Part shown: positions 32,167 to 43,992 of the stretch, piece by piece
Layout of the letters: each line of letters starts with the position of its first letter
Position numbering within the stretch: position 1 is the stretch's first letter
Source: Lachnospiraceae bacterium
GTDB lineage: Bacteria; Bacillota; Clostridia; Lachnospirales; Lachnospiraceae
Assembly: GCA_021442455.1 (NCBI GenBank)
Contig: JABUSY010000040.1
Span: 1-64,000 of the forward strand
Reading direction: 5' to 3'
Length of the DNA: 64,000 bases
The notes under the pieces: model-generated
Told to the model about the DNA's origin: nothing
Seen by the model: only the letters and a program-made list of their open reading frames with translations
The model's database searches: none
Position numbers and translations under genes: made by a program

Positions 32167-33552
32167 TTAATACCCTTCCCCTACAGGAAAGCCTTGACGC
32201 AATGTTGCATTTATATGTTCTCCATCGCTTTTCTCCTCATATCTTTTTATTTTTCTGAAACGCTTCCGTATTTCCGCTTCGTATCCGTTTTCTGACGGAT
32301 GATAAAAGGTTTCCCCTGCTATTTCTGCAGGAAGATACTGCTGTTCCACATAATGACCCGGAAAATCATGAGCGTACTGATAACCTTTTCCATGTCCCAG
32401 TTTCTCCGCTTTTTGATAGTGTACATCCTGCAGATGTGACGGCACCGTAGTTTTTCTGGCAGTCACTGATTTTGAAGCCGCATCAAGCGCCAGATAAGCG
32501 GCGTTACTCTTCGGCGCACTAGCCACATAGGTCACTGCCTGGGCTAACACGATCCTGGCCTCCGGCATCGCCAGACGTTCTATAGCCTGTGCCGCAGCCA
32601 CAGCTACAACAAGCGCTTGTGGATCGGCATTGCCCACATCTTCAGAAGCACAAATCATGATTCTTCGAGCAATAAATTTAATATCTTCTCCTACGTATAA
32701 CATTTTCGCCAGATAATAGACGGCAGCATCCGGATCAGTTCCGCGCATGCTCTTAATAAATGCGGATATGGTATCGTAATGCTGGTCACCTTTTTTGTCA
32801 TAACTCACAACTCGTTTTTGCATGCATTCCGAAGCCGTATTCAGATCAATATGTATCTTCCCATCAGAAGACGGGCTAGTAGTCAGAATTCCAAGCTCTA
32901 TTGCATTTAAAGCAGCTCTTGCATCTCCTCCTGCCATATCAGCCAAAAACTCCTCAGCCTCCTCTTCCAAAATCACATGATAACTTCCCATGCCCTTTAC
33001 TGGATCCTTCACTGCCCGTTTCAAAAGTAGCCGTATATCCTTCTTTTCCAACGACTTCGTCTCAAAAATAAGCGACCGTGAGAGCAACGCACCGTTGATT
33101 TCAAAATACGGATTTTCTGTGGTAGCTCCAATCAGAATCACTATCCCGTCTTCTACAAAAGGCAGAAGATAATCCTGCTGTCCTTTATTAAAACGGTGAA
33201 TTTCGTCGACAAACAAAATCGTCTTTTTTGCGTACATCCCCCTTCTGTCTTCCGCTTGCTTCACCACCTCTTCCATATCCTTCTTGCCGGAAGTGGTAGC
33301 GTTCAAACTGGTAAATGTTGCTCTGCTAGTATTTGCAATCACCTGTGCGAGAGTAGTTTTACCTGTACCTGGTGGTCCGTAAAAAATGATGGAACTGAGC
33401 TTATCCATCTGTATGGCCCGGTAGAGTAGTTTATCTCGGCCAATGATATGCTCTTGTCCTACCATTTCATCCAATGTTACAGGTCGCATGCGTGACGCCA
33501 GCGGAGATTCTTTCTCCATGTTTTTCTCTTTTATATAATTAAATAAATTCAA
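32167..33552 (-). CDS. rarA: Replication-associated recombination protein A (RarA/MgsA)
   Basis: A clamp-loader-like AAA+ ATPase acting at stalled replication forks. Markers in order: PLASRMRPVTLDEMVGQEHI, Walker A FYGPPGTGKTTLAQ, Walker B TILFVDEIHRFNKGQQD, the sensor segment IGATTENPYFEINGALLSRS, and the C-terminal tetramerisation part with SDGKIHIDLN, RGTDPDAAVYYLAKML, YLALDAASKSV and HDFPGHYVEQQYLP. I choose the TTG at 33552 (reading MNLFNYIKEKNMEKE), about eight bases after AGGAGG; relatives also begin MDLF-like. A longer in-frame reading to 33591 runs through that ribosome binding site. The product is 461 residues, normal length. It stands alone between two long gaps. Confidence 0.92.
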   Translation of the reverse strand: MNLFNYIKEKNMEKESPLASRMRPVTLDEMVGQEHIIGRDKLLYRAIQMDKLSSIIFYGPPGTGKTTLAQVIANTSRATFTSLNATTSGKKDMEEVVKQAEDRRGMYAKKTILFVDEIHRFNKGQQDYLLPFVEDGIVILIGATTENPYFEINGALLSRSLIFETKSLEKKDIRLLLKRAVKDPVKGMGSYHVILEEEAEEFLADMAGGDARAALNAIELGILTTSPSSDGKIHIDLNTASECMQKRVVSYDKKGDQHYDTISAFIKSMRGTDPDAAVYYLAKMLYVGEDIKFIARRIMICASEDVGNADPQALVVAVAAAQAIERLAMPEARIVLAQAVTYVASAPKSNAAYLALDAASKSVTARKTTVPSHLQDVHYQKAEKLGHGKGYQYAHDFPGHYVEQQYLPAEIAGETFYHPSENGYEAEIRKRFRKIKRYEEKSDGEHINATLRQGFPVGEGY

Positions 33553-35847
33553 TCCGTTTTCCTCCTCTTCCCAGGATAAAACTACTATCACCTAATTCCA
33601 GTGGTGATTATAATCCTTCCTTACTTAGCTCCTCCCTAAACGGCTGAGGACACTAAAATCATAAAATACTTCATCATATCACGTCAATACCAAGCAGTAT
33701 TTCATCAAATGAAAGATAACGATGCCTATTTTCAAATTTCTATTTAATGTTATCCTTCCACTTTTCCATCTCGATAGTTGCCCAGAGTATGACAGGGATA
33801 TCCTGGAAGATATAGTCCTTGTACAGATCCTTCATTTCCATGCCAATTAGATTCTGAACTTTATTTTCTGTAAGGAAGAACGTTAATACAAGCGTCATTG
33901 AATCTACTCTCTTTGTTCTTTTCCAAAAGTGTTTCCAGATTACAAGATAAGCGTCCATGAACGCATTTCTCGGATATGTCTATATTTGCTTGTATTGCAA
34001 CATGATTTGGATGCTCAAGATCATTGCCTAACACATGCAAAACTTATAGGCATGTGAAGAAATACGCTCAGTGCACATTTGGATAATCTTTCAGGCTATA
34101 TACTTTCCCACAATCACGCATAACTCTGTTCCCGCCAATTTCTTGAAGATACTTTTTCTTTTCGTCATGCCTGAAACTGCACTTTCTTACACAATATGAC
34201 CTTTGATCTGTTCGTTATTTTTTCTAACGGCTTTACTGTCTTTTCCGTTGGATATCTTAGAACACAGGAAAAATCTATTCGGACATTTTTATCCTTTACT
34301 GCCTTTACGTCCTTTACAGCACCATCCGAAAAACGAGCCTACTTTGGTAACCTCACTGAACCTCATACAATATAGTGATGTTTTGATTTCGAAGGTATAT
34401 TTTGGTTTTCTTTTAATTTTTCTAATCCTCTTTCATAAGACTATTCAACATCATTGCTGCTTTTTGCTAACCTAAGAACTTCCTGCCGTGGTTGCCAATT
34501 TCAATTTCTCAGTCCTCTCATCACCAAAAAGATCTGTATGAAGAACACTACCTATGTCATCATCATAATTTATGCAAACTGCTCCCAGTCTATCTCAATT
34601 ATTTTAAATTTTTTTGTTTCATCTCCTCTAGCCTCCATCAGTATATCATGCCGTCTAGCAATGCTAATTTCTCAAAACGCAAAAGAACTCCTTTCTCAAC
34701 TCTTCTTTCCCTTTCCTCTTTCAGATTTAGCCAAATCGTATATACACTATCTCTGTATCGGAAGACATTATATTAGCCAGAACCATATCTTTTTACAACT
34801 GTCTGCTTCTTTAATTTTCTACCCTCTATTGCATCAGTTTCGGATAGCATACTCTTCAAGCGAAAAATGGAAATTATACACATGAACAAGCATTACACTG
34901 ACATAATCTCTCTGAATTTCCATGCTTTACCGTATCCTACGCTTCCAACCGCACCAAATTTTCCCTCCAGCAGACGCACATCTTGAATCGACAAAAATCT
35001 CTTTCTCTCAAAGCGACATTTACTTGCTCTAGCAATCAAAACACTATCATGAACTTCCTTCTAAAATACTTTCCAACCTAATATATTTCAATGAAGACTC
35101 GCTATAAAAAATATATTTACGCTTCATACTTTTCGGATACATAGAGATACTCCGGTTTTGCCATATAAAGAAACGTCGCCTTTTCTCCGTTAAATCCAGC
35201 TCGCACATCCACCACAACCACCGCATCCAAACCGCCTACTGAAAAACTTTTTTATTTCGCATCGAACCGGTCTAATTGACACCTATAGATAAAAACTAAT
35301 GCTAACCGGTATATGCTGCTTTTCATAATTTATTTTTTTTCGATTGATTAAAAGCGTTATATGCATTCAGAAAAAGCAAAATATTCTGGCAAGAAAACAA
35401 TACATGGATGTGCAAAGCTTTTTAGTATAGATATTGACTTCTCTAAACTCATCCATCATTCGGTTGGTATATTCGAGTTTTTTTCAGTCAAAGACATTAT
35501 CCGCTAGAGACTGGAATGTTTCTTGGAAAGTTGAGATTCCGCGGACCGTCATAATTCCCTTCGATAAGAGTACATATCCGAAGAAAAAACATTTTTCATA
35601 AACATCTTACACTAGTAGAAAGCCATTCGCCTCCTCTTTGTCCATTCCGTCCATTCCCGTAATGATTTGCTCCAGAATATGCTTCTGCTCCTCAAACAGA
35701 ATAGCTATAAAGCTGATTTCCTAAATGCAGATCGAAAATTAATTTTCATACCCATACCTCACTTGCTCCCTTTTCCTACTGCAAAGATTGAACAAATGAT
35801 CTCAAATAAAATGCCACTGCTTTGCAGCGGCGAAAATGAAATCAAAA
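33553..35847. other. 2.3 kb gap with relics
   Basis: No intact gene. A 72-codon minus-strand frame at 33740-33958 ends EMKDLYKDYIFQDIPVILWA and may be the tail of a lost gene I do not recognise. Overlapping plus-strand frames at 34203-34885 are leucine-, phenylalanine- and serine-rich and look like antisense AT-rich noise. Around 35590-35705 the minus strand reads AILFEEQKHILEQIITGMDG then KEEANGFLLV before a stop, again a relic. Confidence 0.4.
35117..35245 (-). pseudogene. C-terminal relic of an unassigned protein
   Basis: An open stretch of 42 codons on the minus strand reads VGGLDAVVVVDVRAGFNGEK, then ATFLYMAKPEYLYVSEKYEA and a stop at 35117. It is strongly protein-like, with GC-rich codons unlike its surroundings. 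Upstream the frame breaks. The family is not recognised. Confidence 0.4.
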
Positions 35848-36786
35848 CTATTTCAATGCAATATCCTTCCACAGTTTCTTGGGATATTTCCCAGATTCTT
35901 TCATTTTACGAATTGCTTCTACTATCACCGATTTATCCTTTTTATAAGTAACTCCATACCATTGACCTAGTGTGTCTAAAACTTCAACAGTCGCTTTTTT
36001 TTCACTCAGCAGCTGCTCTACTACAAATGTAAGAAAATATTCACACTTCAGTGGATTTCTCATCAAATTTTCATTTAAAAATTTCGGGAAACGCGATTGC
36101 AATTCCTCTAGGATGCTGTTAGAAAATCCCCACATATTCATGGATACGATAGTATCCGGTGCCAAATCTGTCCAGCTTTTTCCGTTATCTTCCGTAAAAG
36201 CTGCTCCCTCTCCACGTTTTTCGATATCAGTGTGTTCCACGATTTCAGCTAAATAATGCTTCTCATCTATTCGACAAATTCCTCTAGCTACAGGACCATT
36301 TTCAGTTACTGTATTTTTAATAGCGTAACCTACCATCGCATAACGGTATTTTTCATCGTCGTAGTGACTATTTAGATAATTATAGATCAAACAGAACGCC
36401 TCTTTATCATAATAGTCATCGGCATTGATTACAGCAAAAGAAACATCATGCAATATATCAATACAGCTCAGTACCGCATGGCCTGTACCCCAAGGGCGTA
36501 CCCGCCCTTCCGGAACCTCATACCCACCCGGAAGATCTTTCAGTTGTTGAAAAACATAATGAACCTTGACATGGCGTTCTATTCGGTTCCCAATCATTGC
36601 CCGAAAATCTACTTCATTCTCCCTTATAATGATGAATACAATTTCCTCAAAACCTGCCTGAATTGCATCATATATGGAAAAATCAATGATAGTGTGCCCT
36701 TCACTGTCCATCGAATCAATCTGCTTCAGGCCACCGTAACGACTTCCCAACCCCGCAGCCATAATCACTAATACTGGTTTTTTCAT
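35848..36786 (-). CDS. Sugar-phosphate-type nucleotidyltransferase
   Basis: A Rossmann-like nucleotidyltransferase that would transfer NMP from an NTP to a sugar phosphate or similar acceptor. The signature is KPVLVIMAAGLGSRYGGLKQ at the start (G-x-G-x-R, then Lys). It is followed by PWGTGHAVLSC, the metal-binding AVINADDYYDKEAF, and EIVEHTDIEK. The closing part, VEVLDTLGQWYGVTYKKD, is typical of a group common in Lachnospiraceae whose substrate is not established. I start at the ATG at 36786 (MKKPVLV), the family's usual beginning. An ATG at 36804 or a TTG at 36840 in the same frame are alternatives, and no site has ideal spacing. The product is 312 residues. It has no neighbours that reveal the acceptor. 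Confidence 0.75.
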   Translation of the reverse strand: MKKPVLVIMAAGLGSRYGGLKQIDSMDSEGHTIIDFSIYDAIQAGFEEIVFIIIRENEVDFRAMIGNRIERHVKVHYVFQQLKDLPGGYEVPEGRVRPWGTGHAVLSCIDILHDVSFAVINADDYYDKEAFCLIYNYLNSHYDDEKYRYAMVGYAIKNTVTENGPVARGICRIDEKHYLAEIVEHTDIEKRGEGAAFTEDNGKSWTDLAPDTIVSMNMWGFSNSILEELQSRFPKFLNENLMRNPLKCEYFLTFVVEQLLSEKKATVEVLDTLGQWYGVTYKKDKSVIVEAIRKMKESGKYPKKLWKDIALK

Positions 36787-38871
36787 CTCTCTTAATTTAT
36801 TCATATCCTCAAAGAATGCTTTCTTCACTTTAAATATCAAACAATATTATTAGCTAAAATTATTCTATATCCTTAATTCTTTTAATTAAAAAATATAAAA
36901 AACTATTCAAAATTGAATTCAACAAATTCCCTCCAATTTTACGAGAGGTTTTGTCGTATTTTTGCAACCTTTAAAAATTCTGGATTTATTGGTAAAACAC
37001 CATATGAAATGTAAGCCAAGTCAAAATACCTTTATCGGTACACATCTTCATAACCTCCTCCAGACAAAATTAATTGATCTCTTACTTTAGATTGAAATTT
37101 TTTCAGATGTAAATTTTTCATTGAACTGAGTGTAACTGCATTCACGTTATTTCTCCAACTTCTTGTATATAAATCACGGTGCCTCTCAGTCAGACATTTA
37201 CATATACTTCCGTACCGTCTATATGAATAAGCTATCCGAAGTGCTTGTAGAAATCCATAACCTTAAGTGAAAGAAGTAAATGCATAGGAATAACTGACCA
37301 GGTACCCAACGTATACTCTCCCCATCTTCACATAAGATGTGTTATATTTCCAGTAAATTTCTAGAATACTTTCGTGAGTGTCTACTAAACATCATATAAT
37401 ACTCTACCGTGTCGTCGCAGGTCATCTGGATGAAACTGATCTAATTCTTGATCTCAAATCTTGTCTTTTTAAACTGTTATACTCAATCATCCCCGAAGAG
37501 CTCCCATCTTTCATAGAAAAAACAACGAAACAAAACTAACATATACAAATAAACCTTTCAACCCCTTTCCCCTTGATTTCCTTCTCAGGCATATTTTTTT
37601 CCCCCTCATAACTTTTTTCTCCATTCTTTTTTTTAAGACTGATTAACCCTTTTCATGCCAATCCGGAATGAAATAAAAACGATATGCACCTGTATTGTAT
37701 AGGACTTCTAACTCCATATCTTTTACTAAAAATCCGGGAACTCTGCTCATCATGTTCTCCAGAGCTTTTACGATATCATGCATATCTCTTCCTTACCACA
37801 ACTATGCACCTTATCTTCATTTTTCAGTTTCAACTTCAACTTCGCAAAACAAAATTTACAGATTCTCTCTCTTTTTTTCTGAAATTCTTACTGAATAATC
37901 AAAAAACCGAACATCAGTCTACTTTGTCAATCTTTCTCCTGCATCACTAGAAATTACCAGAACTTCTTTTTTTATATAGAAATATTTTGTTATCTCCATT
38001 TCTTCTCCACCCTCGGCTGTTTTTGATATTCAGTATATTACAATTAATTATCAATTTCCTCTGGAATTTATTTGAGATTTTTTGTATTTTTTCTCCTTAT
38101 CTTATCACTTATATAAACCCTCATTATAACCCAGAGCAGTCTTCTGAAAATCCGTAAGCCTTTTTCGTCTTTTGCTTGGTTTCGATGCTTTTTGCATTGA
38201 GAGTAGACAATTACTGTTCTCATTGCTATAAAAGATTACTTCTCGCAAGGCAACACACCTCTCCCACCTGAAAACAGCAAGTGACCAACCAACAGAAACG
38301 CCATCAACAATCTCTGATCTACGAAGCAATTCAGCCATATAAATTTCCTTTGCACAACACTCATCCAGTAAATACAAAGAAAACATTTTCACATGTCAGA
38401 AAGCAGTTCAACATCTATAACTAGACACTAAACTCTGTACTCTCATATTCCACTCTCTGCATTGGAAAGCAAATCTAACTTTTACTGCTTCTTCCGCTGA
38501 ACAATCCTTTTCTAAACTTCTGCTAGGGGGATACTAGTATGAAAAATATATGTTATATGCTATCGCCATCAATTTTGAAAATTCAAACTACTGTACATTT
38601 GATCTGCGTTTAGAAAAGCTATACATATTTTCATTCATTGATAAAAAGAGGCAAAAATAAAACCTACCACGAGATATATATAAATAGTACTTAAGCAGAA
38701 ACTCAAAAGGACAACTACCGTAAGTGCCCTACTAACTTCCATAATTGATAACTTTCCACCACTACCAGAACCGCTCTCTGGCTAAAAATTATCAAACCTC
38801 AGAATTTCTTACTGTGCAGTGATCAGAAAACGTTTTTTTGTGCGACTATACCACGGAACAAATTACTGAAA
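36787..38871. other. Gene-free region downstream of ilvB, part 1
   Basis: No intact gene. A 95-codon minus-strand frame at 38105-38392 ends ASKPSKRRKRLTDFQKTALG, a basic segment that may be the end of a lost protein; it has no ribosome binding site or known motif. Several plus-strand frames (37684-37950) are AT-driven noise. Confidence 0.35.
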
Positions 38872-38898
38872 TCCAAATAATCCAAATAATCCAAATAA
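38872..38898. repeat. Three-unit tandem repeat of TCCAAATAA
   Basis: Three exact copies of the nine-base unit TCCAAATAA lie head to tail at 38872-38880, 38881-38889 and 38890-38898 in noncoding DNA. It looks like replication slippage rather than a functional array. Confidence 0.9.
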
Positions 38899-38974
38899 TT
38901 AGCTCTTTTTTCCATAGATATAAATGCAATAACAGTACAAGATGTTGTACAAAAATAAAGCATCAGAGTGCATC

Positions 38975-39121
38975 TCAATTGTTATCATCATCAAGATTCT
39001 CAATAACATAGCAGATAATTGCATAGACGACTTCATTTTCCTTGATGGACATGTCACAATCTCTGTAATCTAAAATTTCTTCTTGAGCCTTTTTTTCTTC
39101 CGAATAACATTGCCGAATCAT
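38975..39121 (-). CDS. Small acidic open frame downstream of ilvB (uncertain)
   Basis: A 48-codon minus-strand frame begins MIRQCYSEEKKAQEEILDY and continues with SIKENEVVYAIICYVIENLD, ending DDDNN and a stop. It is more protein-like than the surrounding AT-rich frames: acidic, with one short hydrophobic helix. However, no good ribosome binding site precedes the ATG. It could be a small gene, or the C-terminal remnant of a larger one. No family is recognised. The rest of the spacer up to ilvB (39122-39252) shows nothing else. Confidence 0.3.
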   Translation of the reverse strand: MIRQCYSEEKKAQEEILDYRDCDMSIKENEVVYAIICYVIENLDDDNN

Positions 39122-39252
39122 CAAAATAATTTTATATCCACAAAATTTTTATCAACAATCATAATAACTCTCGCGCTTTATCAAAGCTAGACAATTTTTT
39201 TATCATAACTTACTGTCTATAATTCTTTATTGATTTTCTTGTCAACATTTTT

Positions 39253-40923
39253 TCAAACAAGATCACTTTCATCAAAAACTTCTTGGTTTGACATACCTGC
39301 TGGTACCATCGGGAATACTTTGTCATCACAGTTAATCTGACAGTCTATCACAACCGGAGCGTTCAAAGCAATGGCCTTTTCCAAGGATGGCCCAAAATCC
39401 TCTTTTCGCATCACACGAAGACCCGTAGCTCCCATTGCTTCAGCAATCTTCACAAAATCTATCTGATCTTCAAAAGTCGTATGTGAATACCTCTTCCCAT
39501 AAAATAAAGTCTGCCATTGGCGAACCATTCCCAGCACATGGTTATTGATCACAATCTCGATCACTGGGATATTATTTCTCACTAATGTGGAAATTTCATT
39601 CATATTCATACGGAAACAACCATCCCCCGCCACATTAATAACCGTCTTTTCGGGACGGCCACATTTTGCACCCATAGCAGCTCCCAAGCCATACCCCATA
39701 GTTCCCAGACCACCTGATGTGAGGAAAGTACCTGGAATCATATGCTTATAATACTGAGCTGCCCACATCTGATGCTGTCCAACATCTGTACACATGATCG
39801 CCTGTCCTTTCGTTACACGAGAAATCTCTTCCATTACAAACGGTCCTGACAGCTCTTCTTGGTTATAAACAAGTGGATACTCTTCTTTCATTTTTATGAT
39901 ATCTGATATCCATTTTCTATCTTTCTTCTCAGTGACCATAGGGAGCAGCCGTTTTAATACCTCTTTGATATCGCCGATAACGCTGCTTGATACCATTACA
40001 TTTTTGTTAATCTCCACCGGATCCACATCAATCTGAAGGATTTTTGCTTGTTTTACGAAAGACTTCGGCTTACCTACATCTCGATCTGAAAACCTGGCCC
40101 CTAGCACAATCAATAGATCACAAGCATTTATGCCCAAATTGGAGGTTTTAGTTCCGTGCATACCTAGCATACCCATATATAATTTATCATCCACAGGAAA
40201 AGCGCTTTTCCCCATAAGCGAAGTACAAACCGGTGCTTGAATCTTATGAGCCAACTCGCACACCTCCTCAGAAGCACCGGAAATTACAGTACCTCCACCC
40301 ACAAATAAAAATGGCTTTTTTGATTGGTTAATCATTGCAACCGCTCGGTTCAAATCTTTTTTTGTAATTCTATGCGTCTCTGGGAATATTTCTTCCGGCT
40401 TCTTATAAGTATATTCATAAATCGCAGCAGTGACATCCTTCGTCACATCCACTAACACAGGCCCTGGCCTGCCACTTTTTGCAATCTTGAACATCCGTCG
40501 AAGAGTATCAGCCAGACAATCAATGTTCTTCACAATGATACTGTGTTTCGTAATTGGCATGGTAACACCAGCGATATCAATTTCTTGAAAGCTATCCCTG
40601 CCTAGTAGCGGCGTTCCAACATTGGTGGTAAGCGCCACAACCGGTACGGAGTCCATATAAGCGGTGGCAATGCCCGTTACTAGATTAGTTGCCCCAGGAC
40701 CACTGGTCGCTAAACAAACGCCCACTTTACCGGTAGCTCTTGCATAACCGTCGGCTGCATGGCTAGCTCCCTGCTCATGGGCAGTCAAGATATGACGGAT
40801 TTCCGGATGTTTATACAACTCGTCATAAATATTCAAAATTGTTCCACCTGGATATCCGAAGACAGTATCTACACCTTGTTCCTTTAAACATTCAATGATA
40901 ATCTCTGAACCATTTAACTGCAT
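39253..40923 (-). CDS. ilvB: Acetolactate synthase, large subunit
   Basis: Catalyses the first common step of branched-chain amino-acid synthesis, joining two pyruvates, or pyruvate and 2-oxobutyrate. It depends on thiamine diphosphate. The N-terminal catalytic Glu is in LTAHEQGASHAADGYARATG, followed by the flexible SGPGATNLVTGIA and FQEIDIAGVTMPITKHS. The ThDP site is VAGDGCFRMNMNEISTLVRN followed by NNHVLGMVRQWQ. The 556 residues are a normal length. It is the last gene of leuB-ilvD-ilvB, 25 bases after ilvD, with its own GAAGGG site. No ilvN regulatory subunit follows; downstream is noncoding. The lack of an adjacent ilvN is seen in some relatives, but here it could also mean loss of feedback control. 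Confidence 0.95.
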   Translation of the reverse strand: MQLNGSEIIIECLKEQGVDTVFGYPGGTILNIYDELYKHPEIRHILTAHEQGASHAADGYARATGKVGVCLATSGPGATNLVTGIATAYMDSVPVVALTTNVGTPLLGRDSFQEIDIAGVTMPITKHSIIVKNIDCLADTLRRMFKIAKSGRPGPVLVDVTKDVTAAIYEYTYKKPEEIFPETHRITKKDLNRAVAMINQSKKPFLFVGGGTVISGASEEVCELAHKIQAPVCTSLMGKSAFPVDDKLYMGMLGMHGTKTSNLGINACDLLIVLGARFSDRDVGKPKSFVKQAKILQIDVDPVEINKNVMVSSSVIGDIKEVLKRLLPMVTEKKDRKWISDIIKMKEEYPLVYNQEELSGPFVMEEISRVTKGQAIMCTDVGQHQMWAAQYYKHMIPGTFLTSGGLGTMGYGLGAAMGAKCGRPEKTVINVAGDGCFRMNMNEISTLVRNNIPVIEIVINNHVLGMVRQWQTLFYGKRYSHTTFEDQIDFVKIAEAMGATGLRVMRKEDFGPSLEKAIALNAPVVIDCQINCDDKVFPMVPAGMSNQEVFDESDLV

Positions 40924-40948
40924 ACAATCTGTTTCCCTTCTTCCATTT

Positions 40949-42616
40949 TCACTCCAAAATCTCTAATATCGCTCCCCGATTGGCGCTAGTCACCATTTTG
41001 GCATAGCGTGCCAGATATCCGCTGGTAAGATTTGGCTTTTTCGGCTTCCATTTCGCCTTCCTTTTTGCCAGTTCCTCATCAGACACGACCAATTCTAAAC
41101 GGCATTCAGGAATGTTAATCCGAATTATATCTCCCTGTTCCACGAGTGCAATCGGTCCTCCTACAGCCGCCTCCGGACTAACATGACCAATAGCAGCCCC
41201 ACGAGAGGCGCCTGAAAAACGGCCGTCTGTGATCAATGCTACGGAAGAATCCAAACCCATCCCTGCAATAGCAGAGGTTGGATTTAGCATCTCTCTCATA
41301 CCTGGGCCACCTTTAGGACCCTCGTACCGGATGACCACAACATCTCCGGCTACAATTTTTCCACTTTTGATCGCCACAAGTGCCTCCTCCTCACAGTTAA
41401 ATACCTTAGCAGGCCCTTCATGAATCATCATTTTTTCACAAACTGCGGAACGCTTTACGACTCCGGTATCAGGAGCTAAATTCCCCTTTAAAACGGCAAT
41501 TCCACCTGTTCTACTATATGGATGATCCACTGTCCGGATAACATCCGTATTTTTATTTTTCACATTTTTTATATTTTCCCCTACAGTCTTTCCTGTCACA
41601 GTTATGCAATCTAAATTCAGCAAGTTCAGTTTTGATAATTCATTCATCACCGCATATACACCTCCTGCCTCATTCAAATCTTCCATATATGTAGGACCCG
41701 CTGGTGCCAAATGACAGAGGTTTGGAGTCTTTTTACTCAGCTCATTGGCCAGCTCAGGACGGAAATTAAATTTCACTTCATGAGCGATTGCCGGAAGATG
41801 CAGCATGCTGTTAGTAGAACAACCAAGGGCCATATCCACAGTCAGAGCATTCAGAAATGCTTCTTTCGTCATAATGTCCCGCGGACGAATGTTTCTGTAT
41901 AGTATCTTCATTATCTGCATTCCCGCATGCTTTGCCAGTTTCAATCGTTCCGAATAGACTGCTGGTATTGTTCCATTACCCTGAAGCCCCATCCCCAATA
42001 CCTCCGTCAAGCAATTCATGCTGTTGGCGGTATACATTCCGGAACAGGAGCCACATGTTGGGCAAATTTTGCATTCATATTCTTCTACATCCTCCGCAGT
42101 CATAACCCCAGCCGCGTAAGAGCCAACAGCCTCAAACATAGCTGAAAGGCTTCTCTTTTCCCCTTTTACATATCCCGCCAGCATCGGTCCTCCGCTTACA
42201 AAAAGAGTAGGAACATTACACCTAGCCGCAGCCATCAGAAGACCAGGAACATTTTTATCACAGTTTGGAACCATCACAAGTGCATCGAACTGGTGTGCCA
42301 ATACCATAGCTTCTGTAGAGTCTGCAATCAGATCTCTACTAACTAGGGAGTATTTCATTCCAATATGGCCCATAGCGATTCCATCACAGACTGCTATAGC
42401 TGGAAACACTACGGGAGTTCCTCCAGCCATGGCTATACCTATCTTAACAGCTTCCGCTATCTCATCCAATTTCATATGCCCAGGAACAATTTCATTATAA
42501 GAGCTGACTATACCTATCAAAGGACGCTCCATTTCTTCTTTTGTCATACCCAGGGCATTGAAAAGGCTTCTGTGTGGAGCCTGCTGCATTCCTTTTTTTA
42601 CCACATCACTTTGCAT
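40949..42616 (-). CDS. ilvD: Dihydroxy-acid dehydratase
   Basis: The iron-sulfur dehydratase that forms the 2-keto acid precursors of valine, leucine and isoleucine. Cluster-binding cysteines are in [11 protein letters not shown] and [19 protein letters not shown]. Other blocks are [34 protein letters not shown], and the C-terminal [20 protein letters not shown]. The 555 residues are normal. The ATG overlaps the last 11 bases of leuB, and its AAGGAG site lies within the leuB coding end, so the two are translationally coupled. Confidence 0.95.
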   Translation of the reverse strand: MQSDVVKKGMQQAPHRSLFNALGMTKEEMERPLIGIVSSYNEIVPGHMKLDEIAEAVKIGIAMAGGTPVVFPAIAVCDGIAMGHIGMKYSLVSRDLIADSTEAMVLAHQFDALVMVPNCDKNVPGLLMAAARCNVPTLFVSGGPMLAGYVKGEKRSLSAMFEAVGSYAAGVMTAEDVEEYECKICPTCGSCSGMYTANSMNCLTEVLGMGLQGNGTIPAVYSERLKLAKHAGMQIMKILYRNIRPRDIMTKEAFLNALTVDMALGCSTNSMLHLPAIAHEVKFNFRPELANELSKKTPNLCHLAPAGPTYMEDLNEAGGVYAVMNELSKLNLLNLDCITVTGKTVGENIKNVKNKNTDVIRTVDHPYSRTGGIAVLKGNLAPDTGVVKRSAVCEKMMIHEGPAKVFNCEEEALVAIKSGKIVAGDVVVIRYEGPKGGPGMREMLNPTSAIAGMGLDSSVALITDGRFSGASRGAAIGHVSPEAAVGGPIALVEQGDIIRINIPECRLELVVSDEELAKRKAKWKPKKPNLTSGYLARYAKMVTSANRGAILEILE

Positions 42617-43715
42617 TCTTGTGTTCTCCTTCTACAAGATAACTTACGATCAAATCTCCCATCTTTGATGTTACTGTCTGCCTGCAGCCATCAGACATGA
42701 TGTCAACAGTCCGGTATCCATTGGCAAGTGTTTTCTTTACTGCATTTTCCACCGCATCAGCCTCTGTATCCAGATCTAAGGAATAACGAAGCATCATGGC
42801 TGCCGAAAGAATCGCGGCAATAGGATTAGCAATATTCTGGCCTGCAATATTTGGTGCTGAGCCATGGCTTGGCTCATAGAGACCAAATTTTGTCTCATTC
42901 AAACTAGCCGAAGGTAGCATTCCGATAGAACCGGTTAGTATACTAGCCTCATCAGATAAAATATCACCGAACATATTCTCTGTTAGAATTACATCAAACT
43001 GTGCAGGATTCTTTACCATCTGCATTGCACAGTTATCCACCAACATATGTTCCAATTGCACCTCAGGATAATACTTTGCAACCTCCTCCACCACAGCTCG
43101 CCAGAGCCTGGAAGAATCCAGCACATTAGCCTTGTCAATGCTAGTTATTTTCCTTCTTCGCTTCATAGCGATATCAAAGCCTCGTTTTGCAATCCGCCGA
43201 ATCTCATGTTCATTATAAGTCAGAGTATCAATTGCTGTTCTTACAGCGTCCACTTCCGTCGTTTTCTTTTCTCCGAAATACAGCCCACCGGTCAACTCTC
43301 TCATGATCATTATATCGAAGCCGTCTCCGATGATTTCTTCCCGAAGCGGACACGCTGCCCGAAGTTCATCATATAGATAAACCGGCCGCAGGTTTGCAAA
43401 TAGATTTAGCGCCTTACGTATTCCCAGAAGCCCTACTTCCGGACGCTTAGAAGACTCCAGCTGATACCAGGGCGATGTCTCTGGGTCACCTCCGATAGAA
43501 CCCATCAACACGGCATCGCACTCCTTTGCATGATCTACCGTTTCATTTGTCAATGGAACGCCATAGGCTTCAATAGATGCACCTCCCAGGAGCAATGTAG
43601 AATAAATTAAAGTGTGCCCATACTTTTTGCAAACCGCATCTAAAACTTTCTTAGCTTCATGAACGATTTCAGGACCAATTCCGTCTCCATGGATTAATCC
43701 TATTTTATATTCCAT
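42606..43715 (-). CDS. leuB: 3-isopropylmalate dehydrogenase
   Basis: Oxidises and decarboxylates 3-isopropylmalate in leucine synthesis using NAD. The family markers are [12 protein letters not shown] at the start, the substrate-binding arginines in [14 protein letters not shown] and [17 protein letters not shown], and [16 protein letters not shown]. The metal-binding segment is [20 protein letters not shown], and the nucleotide-binding loop is [19 protein letters not shown]. The 369 residues are normal. It is the first gene of the leuB-ilvD-ilvB run. The other leucine genes (leuA, leuC, leuD) are not in this window. I see no clear T-box in the 276-base spacer upstream. Confidence 0.95.
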   Translation of the reverse strand: MEYKIGLIHGDGIGPEIVHEAKKVLDAVCKKYGHTLIYSTLLLGGASIEAYGVPLTNETVDHAKECDAVLMGSIGGDPETSPWYQLESSKRPEVGLLGIRKALNLFANLRPVYLYDELRAACPLREEIIGDGFDIMIMRELTGGLYFGEKKTTEVDAVRTAIDTLTYNEHEIRRIAKRGFDIAMKRRRKITSIDKANVLDSSRLWRAVVEEVAKYYPEVQLEHMLVDNCAMQMVKNPAQFDVILTENMFGDILSDEASILTGSIGMLPSASLNETKFGLYEPSHGSAPNIAGQNIANPIAAILSAAMMLRYSLDLDTEADAVENAVKKTLANGYRTVDIMSDGCRQTVTSKMGDLIVSYLVEGEHKNAK

Positions 43716-43992
43716 CGTAATCTCCTTCTTTATATTTAATTAAAATTCTCAACTCACAATCCCTAGATTTTGAAAAAATTCAATATTCAAGTAGCTATGA
43801 ACTGTATCATACTTCATATCTAGAAACTTTTCAATAAAAAACTTAATAATTTTTGTAAAATAATGTCTGAAACAAAATAATATTTGGCATTTAAACACTA
43901 TTTCTAACTTTAATGAAACATCTGAATCAATAATGTAGCAAAGCTTGTACTACAATTGCTTCCGGAACAGGCGTGTGATATGAAATTATCGC

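Noticed and set aside
34203..34885. Overlapping hydrophobic plus-strand open frames as membrane proteins
   Set aside because: Composition is Leu/Phe/Ser/Ile-rich as expected from AT-rich antisense DNA; there is no ribosome binding site and no pattern of helices with conserved polar loops.
38872..38898. CRISPR array or iteron origin
   Set aside because: Only three nine-base units with no spacers and no cas or rep gene nearby; simple slippage fits better.
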